DNA of 18,306 nucleotides from CALJIC01 sp039805565. GTDB taxonomy: Bacteria > Chloroflexota > Chloroflexia > Chloroflexales > Roseiflexaceae. The notes beneath the pieces are model-generated. The model had not been told where the DNA came from, ran no database searches, and saw only the letters and a program-made list of their open reading frames with translations. Location: NCBI GenBank assembly GCA_039805565.1, contig JBDLTZ010000288.1:1-18306 (forward strand), in the 5' to 3' direction. This document shows positions 1 to 5,764 of the stretch, piece after piece. The stretch's first letter is position 1, and the number at the start of each line of letters is the position of its first letter. Position numbers and translations under genes: made by a program.

Positions 1-223
1 CCGGGCGTTCGCGGGTGAAGGCGGCCACCCGGCCATCGATCATCTCGGGGCGGTAGAGGTCAGCGGCGCGGTCGGGGAGCTGCGTCGCGTCGAGCGACAG
101 GCGCGCGGGCTGCGTGTAGAGGGCGAGCGCGGCGAGCCACACCGCGAGCGCGACGAGCGCGGCGGCGAGCGGCGGGCGCCTCAGCTCCGGCGCAGTCGTG
201 AGGGCTTTTCGGATGACGGCCAT
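1..223 (-). CDS. Membrane-anchored protein, N-terminal part only (runs off the window)
   Basis: An open frame runs leftward from an ATG at 223-221 to the window edge without a stop, giving 74 residues. It has a basic N-terminus (MAVIRKALTTAPELRRPP), one hydrophobic helix at about residues 18-40 (rich in A, L and V), and then a polar outer segment. This looks like a signal anchor or the first membrane helix of a larger protein. The layout resembles the start of multi-pass membrane glycosyltransferases (ArnT/PMT-like) common in Chloroflexota, but that identity is a guess because the rest lies outside. A possible ribosome site (AAGGG, 240-236) lies 12 nt upstream, and good -10 boxes on the same strand lie in the AT-rich island. 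It is divergent from the FG-GAP gene. Confidence 0.6.
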   Translation of the reverse strand, partial: MAVIRKALTTAPELRRPPLAAALVALAVWLAALALYTQPARLSLDATQLPDRAADLYRPEMIDGRVAAFTRERP

Positions 224-250
224 ATCACAACGATACCCTTGCGTTCCGAC

Positions 251-280
251 ACACAATTATATCACACAATTATATCACAC
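251..280. repeat. Tandem 13-bp direct repeat in the divergent promoter island
   Basis: The unit ACACAATTATATC occurs twice back to back (251-263 and 264-276), followed by ACAC at 277-280. It sits in a strikingly AT-rich stretch (about 223-350) inside otherwise GC-rich DNA. Read on the minus strand, each unit carries TGATATAAT, so the repeat also duplicates a core promoter element. Confidence 0.85.
256..274 (-). promoter_or_regulatory. Two perfect extended -10 boxes for the leftward gene at 223
   Basis: On the minus strand the motif TGATATAAT (extended -10, TG-N-TATAAT) appears twice. The TATAAT boxes are at 274-269 and 261-256. They would place transcription starts near 262 and 249, some 26-39 nt before the ATG at 223. 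No good -35 hexamer lies 17 bp upstream of either, which is usual for extended -10 promoters. The assignment is from sequence only. Confidence 0.55.
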
Positions 281-322
281 TTGTATATCATACTTGGTAT
301 ATGTCGTGTGCCTGTGTCCGAG

Positions 323-328
323 TATACT
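323..328 (+). promoter_or_regulatory. Candidate -10 box for the FG-GAP protein gene
   Basis: TATACT (5 of 6 to consensus) lies 34 nt before the GTG start at 363 in the AT-rich island. No convincing -35 sits 16-18 bp upstream; a TTGGTA at 294-299 is too far away. Transcription would start near 335 and include the strong ribosome site at 352-357. Confidence 0.35.
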
Positions 329-351
329 GTGTTTGTTATCTATTAACAGAC

Positions 352-357
352 AGGAGG
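352..357 (+). promoter_or_regulatory. Shine-Dalgarno site that fixes the GTG start at 363
   Basis: AGGAGG is a full match to the anti-SD core and is 5 nt from GTG 363. It is the strongest ribosome site in the window and overrides the longer open frame that begins at 198. Confidence 0.85.
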
Positions 358-362
358 TATTA

Positions 363-2318
363 GTGTATCGATCCAGACGAAATTGGCTCCCGCTGACGGT
401 TCTGACACTCTTACTCGCGAGCGCATCGGTGGTGCTGGCAGAAATCACTAACCCCGCGCCCATCCACTCGAACTTCCGGCACACACCGTTCAACGGCCAG
501 GATCTGGCGCCAGGCGTGCGGCTTGACGGCAACTGGGTCTATTTCAGCCCCACGATCATTGCTGATATCGACGGTAACACGGCAAACGGCCGCGAGGTGG
601 TGGTGGGCACCGCCGACGGCTATGTCAATGCGTTCTCGGGGAGCGGTGCGAAGCTGTGGAGCTACCGCGTTGCGAGCTGCTCGCGCTACCGGGGCTTCAA
701 CACGGGTGATGAGATCATCCAGGGCGCGCCGGCGGTGGGCGACCTGAACGGCGACGGGCGTCCGGAGGTGGTCGTGGGCTACGGCACCCGTGCCTTCCTC
801 AGCGAGATCACATGCGACGGCGGTGACACCGGCGGCGTGGTGGCGATCGACGGCGCGAGCGGCGCGCTGACCTGGCGCTACACGACCTCGCCGGACAACA
901 TGAACAACTTCATCCTCAACGGCACCATCGCCTCGCCGTCGCTGGCCGACGTCGACGGCAACGGCACGCTCGAGGTGGGGTTCGGCTCGCTCAACAACAA
1001 CGTCTACCTGCTCGACGCCTCGGGCGCCAGGCTCTGGAAGTACCGCACCTTCGACACCGTCTGGTCTACGCCGGCCTTCGCCGATGTGAACGGCGACGGG
1101 CGCAAGGAGATGCTGATCGGCACCGACTTCGGCCCCAACAACTGCGTGCCGAACACACCCGGCTGCAAGATCCCCGGCGCCTACGGCTTCCTGTACGCCT
1201 TCGACACGGCCGGTGGCCCGGGCGAGAACCGCGAGTTCGGGCAGGGCTATCTCTGGCGGCAGCAGTTCGACCAGGTGATCTGGTCCTCGCCGGCGGTGGG
1301 TGACCTGGACCGCGACGGGACGCTCGAGGTGGTGATCGGCTCCGGCGCGAACTACCCGACTGTGGGCAACTGGGTGAAGGTGCTGGACGCCGCCACCGGC
1401 ACTGTGGAGCGAACGCTGGTGACCCCCGCCCGCACACCCTCGGTGCCCGCGCTCGGTGACCTGAACGGCGACGGCACGATCGAGATCGTCGCCGCCTCCG
1501 GCACCAAGGTGATTGCCTGGAACGCCGCCGGGTCAGTGGTCTGGGAGTCTACGCCGACCAGCCCGGAGGATGGTAACACGACCAGCTTTGAGGCGAACAC
1601 GAACTCGCCGATCATCGCGGACCTGGACGGCAACGGCTCGCTGGAGGTGGCGATCACCGCCCGCAAGGCCATAGCCATCCTGCGCGGCGACAACGGCGAG
1701 CAGCTCACGGCCAACAGCAATGCGGACATGCGCCGCTCGCTCTGGATGTGGCTTCTGAACCTCTCCACCCCGGCGGTCGGCGACCTGGACGGCGACGGTT
1801 CGCTCGAGCTGGCATCGGGCGGCTCGAACACCCACGTCGACTTCAACTTCCCGAGCAACGGCCCCGGCTTCCTCTACGCCTGGGGCGACTTCGCTTCCTG
1901 GCTGGGTAGCCCTCCGGCGGGCGGGCGACAGCCCTACGCGGCGCCCTGGCCGATGGCCCACGGCGGCTCGACGCACATCGGCGCGCTGGCCTCGGGGATC
2001 GCGTCCCCGGGGTCGCTGAGCTCGTTCCTCACGACCGGTACTTCGCAGACGTTCACCTTCCCGATCCGCGCCGACAACGGTGAGCCGCTGAACTGGAGCG
2101 TTTTGGAGAGTGACCCGAGCGGGATCGTCTCGCTCAGCCCCACAAGCGGGACGTCCGAGAAGCTGGTGGTGACGGTCACGGCGCCGGGCGCCCCTGGGGA
2201 TTACACCGCCACGCTAACGGTCTCGGGGGGCGGCTTCCCGAACCGCACGATCACGGTTGCGGTGACGTCCACCTCCGCGGACGTAACGCGAATGTACCTG
2301 CCGACGGCACGCGAGTAG
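363..2318 (+). CDS. Secreted FG-GAP/VCBS-repeat beta-propeller protein with C-terminal BACON-like domain
   Basis: The start is GTG at 363 because a perfect AGGAGG (352-357) lies 5 nt upstream and because translation from there begins with a classic Sec signal peptide (basic YRSRRN, hydrophobic core, cut near ALA at about residue 26). The 651-aa product has eight calcium-loop repeats of the type D-x-[DN]-G-[DN]-G-x-x-E, at about residues 68 (with an insertion), 127, 196, 241, 314 (DLDRDG), 366, 420 and 474. These are typical of integrin-alpha-like propeller blades. A PWPMAHGGSTHIG segment (528-540) closes the propeller, and a BACON/Ig-like beta domain follows (about 547-636). The last residues (TRMYLPTARE) resemble the Y-L-P tails I associate with exported Chloroflexota proteins. 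It is probably extracellular or cell-surface and binds calcium; its ligand is unknown. An upstream in-frame ATG at 198 is rejected because it would bury the signal peptide. Confidence 0.88.
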   Translation: MYRSRRNWLPLTVLTLLLASASVVLAEITNPAPIHSNFRHTPFNGQDLAPGVRLDGNWVYFSPTIIADIDGNTANGREVVVGTADGYVNAFSGSGAKLWSYRVASCSRYRGFNTGDEIIQGAPAVGDLNGDGRPEVVVGYGTRAFLSEITCDGGDTGGVVAIDGASGALTWRYTTSPDNMNNFILNGTIASPSLADVDGNGTLEVGFGSLNNNVYLLDASGARLWKYRTFDTVWSTPAFADVNGDGRKEMLIGTDFGPNNCVPNTPGCKIPGAYGFLYAFDTAGGPGENREFGQGYLWRQQFDQVIWSSPAVGDLDRDGTLEVVIGSGANYPTVGNWVKVLDAATGTVERTLVTPARTPSVPALGDLNGDGTIEIVAASGTKVIAWNAAGSVVWESTPTSPEDGNTTSFEANTNSPIIADLDGNGSLEVAITARKAIAILRGDNGEQLTANSNADMRRSLWMWLLNLSTPAVGDLDGDGSLELASGGSNTHVDFNFPSNGPGFLYAWGDFASWLGSPPAGGRQPYAAPWPMAHGGSTHIGALASGIASPGSLSSFLTTGTSQTFTFPIRADNGEPLNWSVLESDPSGIVSLSPTSGTSEKLVVTVTAPGAPGDYTATLTVSGGGFPNRTITVAVTSTSADVTRMYLPTARE

Positions 2319-2341
2319 GCGTACGCGGGCTGGAACGAGGA

Positions 2342-2377
2342 CAGGGCCGGCGCAGGATTGCTCCCGCGCCGGCCCTG
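2342..2377. terminator. Hairpin between convergent genes (likely bidirectional terminator)
   Basis: A perfect 12-bp inverted repeat, CAGGGCCGGCGC (2342-2353) and GCGCCGGCCCTG (2366-2377), encloses a 12-nt loop. It lies 24 nt after the FG-GAP stop and 22 nt after the stop of the convergent methyltransferase gene. No T-tract follows on either side, so it is a GC-hairpin terminator candidate or an mRNA-end stabiliser rather than a textbook intrinsic terminator. Confidence 0.6.
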
Positions 2378-2398
2378 CTGCGTCACGCCGCAGACGTC

Positions 2399-3564
2399 CT
2401 ACAAGAGCTCGATTGACTCGACCATCACGCCAAGTGCGCGCCGGTCGCCGCTGCCGGCGATCTGCTCCGCCGGCACGAAGAGCGCCGGCACGTTGATCTC
2501 GAGCGTGAGCGGACCGTGCGGTAGACCGGCGGGGAGGCGCACGTGCTGCGTCCCCCACTCCCGGCCGGCGCTGAGGCTCCCCAGCACGTGCGTGCCGGCT
2601 CTGACGCTGGCGGTGGTGGCGCGCGGGCCGCCGGAGGCCCGGATCTGGAGCGCCCGCTGGCCGGTGAAGCCGAGCGTTACCTGGGCCCGCCCGCTCGTCC
2701 AGCGGTAGGCCGGGGACGCGCCCTCGACGCCGTGCCAACCCTCGCCCAGGCGCCAGGCTGGGGCCTCACCCATGCGGACGCACGGCCCGGCGGGGGCCTC
2801 GAACTCAGCGGCGGCCTCGGGGTGCGCGAACACGTAGAAGTGCCAGGTATTCGGGTCACCGAAAGGGTGCGCGTTGAGCAGGTGCTCGATGGGGCGGATG
2901 CGGCGCAGGCCGGTCGCCTGGAACTGGTCGCTCCACCAGCGCCACGTCGCAAGTGTTAGGTGGCCGTGGTGCGGGCGGCCCTGCGGGTCCAGGATGAGCT
3001 TGCGGAAGGGCCGGTTGGCGTCCGCGTCGGCCTGGTGATCCGGGTCTTCGATTGGGATGCCGCGGGCGCCGCCCTCGTCTACGCCGAAGGTGGGCATGGA
3101 GAGGAGCACCCAGCGCCGCGCGACGCGGGCAAGCTCGCGGGCGGCATCGGAGATCGCGCTGGGGTAGAGGTGCTCGAGGGTCTCGACACACATGACCAGG
3201 TCGGCCGCGCGGTCGCGGAAGGGCAGCGCGGCGGCGTCGGCCTGGGCCAGCAGCGTGGCGGTGTCGGCCGGCGCGGTGGCGAGCGCGTAGTGGCTGTAGT
3301 CGGTGCCGAAGGCCGGCACGCCCCACTCCCGCAGCTGCCGGACGACGTAGCCCCGGGCCGTGCCGACGTCGATCGTCGAGCGTGGCGCGAACATCTCGCG
3401 GGCCAGGAAAGCGAGCCGGTAGACCCAGTCGCCCTCGCCGTAGTTGTCGTAGGAGGTATCGTGGACCTGCTTGGCGCCCTCGAAGTAGTCCTTGCCTAGA
3501 ACTCCTGGTCGACGCGGAACTCGGCCGCGTTTGTGAAGTAGCCGTCGCCGGGAATCTGTGCCAT
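2399..3564 (-). pseudogene. Class I SAM-dependent methyltransferase with C-terminal beta-sandwich domain, frameshifted near codon 22
   Basis: Translation from ATG 3564, preceded by GGAGA (3578-3574), gives MAQIPGDGYFTNAAEFRVDQEF and then TAG at 3498-3496. The methyltransferase continues in another frame from LGKDYFEGAKQ (codon CTA at 3499-3497). Adding one C to the TTCTAGG at 3501-3495 (giving TTCCTAGG) joins the two into a smooth 388-aa protein. In the joined numbering, motif I is DVGTARG at 66-72, followed by GTDYSHYAL and CVETLEHL. The core is a Methyltransf_11-like Rossmann domain. The last ~140 residues look like the beta-sandwich often attached to glycan-cluster methyltransferases. There is no usable start between the break and the core, so the gene as read would be dead unless the ribosome shifts or the base is a sequencing error. 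It most likely methylates a sugar of the glycan made by this cluster (inference). Confidence 0.8.
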
Positions 3565-3569
3565 GGGCG

Positions 3570-4109
3570 CTAGTCTCCGTTGATTGAGTGGCGGGGGGGG
3601 GCGAGCCGCTCCTCGAGCTCGGCCACGCGCTGCTGGAGGGAGCGCTGCTCCTCGCGCAGCGCAACAATCTGCTGTTCGAGCAGGGCGGTGCGCGACAGGA
3701 CGTGGCCGCCGGCACTCTCGGCGACGCGCTGCTCGAGCGCGTGCTGGTTCTTGACCAGCGAGGCCAGAACGCGTACAACTGCGCCGTGGAACATGTTGAT
3801 CTGATCCAGCTGCGGCGCGGTGTACCACCAGGTGGCGCGCCGCACGAGCCACTGGAAGCGGTTGATCGCCCAGGCCAGACCGGGCCGCCGTGAGACGACG
3901 ATGGCACCCTGGTCGACGCCCCAGGAAGCGTGGGCGACGACAATGTTCTCGGCCAGGTAGGGGTCGCCGCGCACGATCTCCATCACGCGCGGGTCCACCC
4001 CTGCCGCGGCGCCGGGCTCAGGGGGCGTGTCGCCCGCCAGGGCGCGCTCGGCGGCGGCCATCGCATCGGCGACGCTGTCGCTATCGGTGTGGGACCAGTA
4101 GATTGTCAT
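3570..4109 (-). CDS. Linker/coiled-coil protein of the glycan cluster (WY-x-AP...Q..F module)
   Basis: This 179-aa protein is not a recognised enzyme. Residues 38-115 include a helical segment with WWYTAPQLDQINMF (94-107). Residues 120-170 form a coiled coil rich in E, Q, R and L heptads, and the tail is APPRHSINGD. The helix motif is shared with the C-terminal part of the glycosyltransferase at 8689-10275 (WYVAPIVEQQNAFN), so the two are paralogous modules. ATG 4109-4107 overlaps the TGA of the upstream GT4 in an ATGA junction, indicating translational coupling; an ATG 27 nt further upstream is a less likely start. The methyltransferase begins 5 nt after its stop. It may dock or scaffold the enzymes (inference). 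A run of nine C's on the coding strand (3601-3593) lies near its 3' end. Confidence 0.75.
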   Translation of the reverse strand: MTIYWSHTDSDSVADAMAAAERALAGDTPPEPGAAAGVDPRVMEIVRGDPYLAENIVVAHASWGVDQGAIVVSRRPGLAWAINRFQWLVRRATWWYTAPQLDQINMFHGAVVRVLASLVKNQHALEQRVAESAGGHVLSRTALLEQQIVALREEQRSLQQRVAELEERLAPPRHSINGD

Positions 4110-5353
4110 CGGCGTCTCTGTCTTCTCATGTCGCACGCCACCTCGTAGGCGGCGATCGTGTCGCGCGCGGTGCGCCGCCAGGAGAACGCGGCGGCGCGAG
4201 CAGGCCCGGCGCGCCTGAGGCGCTCCTCAAGGGCGGGGTCCGTCAGGAGAGTGGCCATGCGTGCGGCAATATCCCCCGGGTCGCGCGGGTGGCACAGCAG
4301 GCCGGCGTCCCCGAGCACCTCTGGGAGCGACGTGCTGTCTGCCGCGACCACGGGGACGCCGGAGGCGAGCGCCTCGAGTACCGGCAGCCCGAACCCTTCG
4401 TAGAGCGAAGGGTACACGAACAGCCGCGATCCCGCAACTAGCGCCGGGAGGTCGGCGTCGTCCACCCTGCCGAGGAAGCGCACCCGCCCGGTGACGCCGT
4501 GGCGCTCGGGCGCGGCGAGGATCGGCTCGACCTGCCAGCCGTGGCCGCCGGCGATCACGAGCGGCGTGCTCGAGTCGTGAGCAGGCTGGAGGCGCGCGTA
4601 GGCCTCGATCAAGCGCTGGTAGTTCTTGCGCGGCTCCAGCGTGCCGAGGCTGAGGATGTATCCGCCGTGGCGCAGGCCGTGGCGCTCGAGCACCGCGCGC
4701 GTCTCGTCGGGGGCGTGGGGGCGGTAGCGCGAGTCGTGGCCCAGGTACACGACGCTGACGCGCTCGGGCGGGACGTCGAGGTGTCGCACGACATCGTCGC
4801 GAGTGGCGTAGGAGTCGGCGATGATGTGGTCGGCGCGGGCGGCGAAGCGCTCCTTGGCGGCGTGGAGCTCGGCGTTGCCGCTGACGTGCCACTCGGGGTG
4901 GACGCGGGTGGTCATGTCGTGGATGGTGAGGACGGTGGCGGCGCCGGTCGGTGCGTACTGGAACTGGTCCGAGGCGTGGAAGACGTTGGCCCCGGTGGTG
5001 GCGGCACGTAGCGCGAGGCCCATTGCTGCTGTCGCGGCCGCGGCCCAGGGGCGGTCCAGGGCGTGGTCGACGCGCTCGGCGAGGCCGTGGGCGGGGCCGA
5101 GGCGGATGCCGGGAACCATGCTGAGGTAGCCGCGCCGCAGGCCGGCGCAGCGCACCACACGCGTAGCAGGCGAGTCGAAGGCCGGCAGCGGACGCATCGG
5201 GCGGCCAGGGTTCAGCGGCAGCACGTCGAGCAGCGTGAGTACCCCCCCGCGCGCGGCGAGCTCCTCGGCCAGAGCGTCGACTAGGCTACGGGTGTAGACC
5301 AGGACTCCGGCCTGGGCAATGCGGAGAACTGAAATGTCGAGTGCGATGTGCAT
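4106..5353 (-). CDS. Glycosyltransferase family 4 (GT-B fold)
   Basis: This 415-aa protein is a complete GT4. Its N-terminal domain begins MHIALDISVLRIAQAGVLVYTR, matching the usual glycine-containing acceptor-side loop. The donor-side half has SLGTLEPRKNYQRLIEAY (with the conserved R and K) and EGFGLPVLE (E319 and E327, the E-x7-E motif), then SLPEVLGDAGLL. It should transfer a sugar from a nucleotide donor to a growing glycan at the cytoplasmic face; the donor cannot be told from sequence. ATG 5353 is chosen because family homology starts there, while the frame upstream is low-complexity G/A/R sequence running into the palindrome-rich gap. No clear ribosome site is visible. Its stop overlaps the next gene (ATGA). 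It is the third gene of the leftward cluster. Confidence 0.9.
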   Translation of the reverse strand: MHIALDISVLRIAQAGVLVYTRSLVDALAEELAARGGVLTLLDVLPLNPGRPMRPLPAFDSPATRVVRCAGLRRGYLSMVPGIRLGPAHGLAERVDHALDRPWAAAATAAMGLALRAATTGANVFHASDQFQYAPTGAATVLTIHDMTTRVHPEWHVSGNAELHAAKERFAARADHIIADSYATRDDVVRHLDVPPERVSVVYLGHDSRYRPHAPDETRAVLERHGLRHGGYILSLGTLEPRKNYQRLIEAYARLQPAHDSSTPLVIAGGHGWQVEPILAAPERHGVTGRVRFLGRVDDADLPALVAGSRLFVYPSLYEGFGLPVLEALASGVPVVAADSTSLPEVLGDAGLLCHPRDPGDIAARMATLLTDPALEERLRRAGPARAAAFSWRRTARDTIAAYEVACDMRRQRRR

Positions 5354-5764
5354 AGTGTTGTTGTGGGGCTGCACGCCCCCCTTGCCCCTCGTGCCGGGGC
5401 ACCGGCCCCTTCGGCTCTGCCGTGCGCCGGCAGCGCGCGCGCCTACGAGAGGGGCACCGGCCCCTCTCGCGCTCTCCCCCGCCGGAGGGGCGCTGGCGCC
5501 CCCTCCGAACCACCCCCGCAAGCGGTGTCGTACCAGATCGATAGCGCGCCGGCACCACAACGAGCTGCCTGCCAAGTTAATAACACCGGCGCGTGAGCGT
5601 GAGGCCGGCTCATTCCCGGTGCTGCCGGCGTATCGGTCTGGCAGGGCTCCCCTTGCAGGGGGTCTGGGGGCGGGCGCCGCCCCCAGCGGGGGTGCAGGGG
5701 GCGGCGCCGCCCTGCAAAAGCCGTACCCACACCAGTGCGAAGAAACGCCCGCCGCGCGAAGCGG
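5354..5764. repeat. Palindrome-rich intergenic region of the glycosyltransferase cluster
   Basis: I see no credible gene in these 411 bp. They are packed with GC-rich inverted repeats. Stem arms lie at 5446-5454/5461-5469 (9 bp, 6-nt loop), 5483-5493/5496-5507 (one bulge), 5664-5673/5677-5686 (10 bp, 3-nt loop) and 5693-5705/5706-5716 (bulged). A 15-bp direct repeat, GGGGCACCGGCCCCT, occurs at 5396-5410 and 5451-5465, each copy itself nearly palindromic. The layout resembles clustered REP-like elements. Hairpins at 5664-5716 lie just downstream of the GT2-GT2-GT4 stop and could attenuate or end its transcript. Confidence 0.7.
5664..5716 (-). terminator. Paired GC hairpins downstream of the three-domain glycosyltransferase
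   Basis: Two adjacent stem-loops (5693-5716, then 5664-5686 in transcription order) start about 50 nt past the stop codon at 5765. CTGGGGGCGG pairs perfectly with CCGCCCCCAG. They are not followed by a T run, so they may be attenuators or RNA-end protectors; a full stop here would require a separate promoter for the three genes that follow. Confidence 0.35.

Noticed and set aside
198..362. Upstream in-frame extension of the FG-GAP protein from ATG 198
   Set aside because: It would place about 55 residues of cysteine- and tyrosine-rich sequence before a perfect signal peptide. AGGAGG with GTG 363 gives a much better start.
3565..3943. Upstream part of the long minus-strand frame containing the methyltransferase
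   Set aside because: It overlaps the linker gene in another frame and has no family features. The true N-terminus lies in a third frame starting at 3564.
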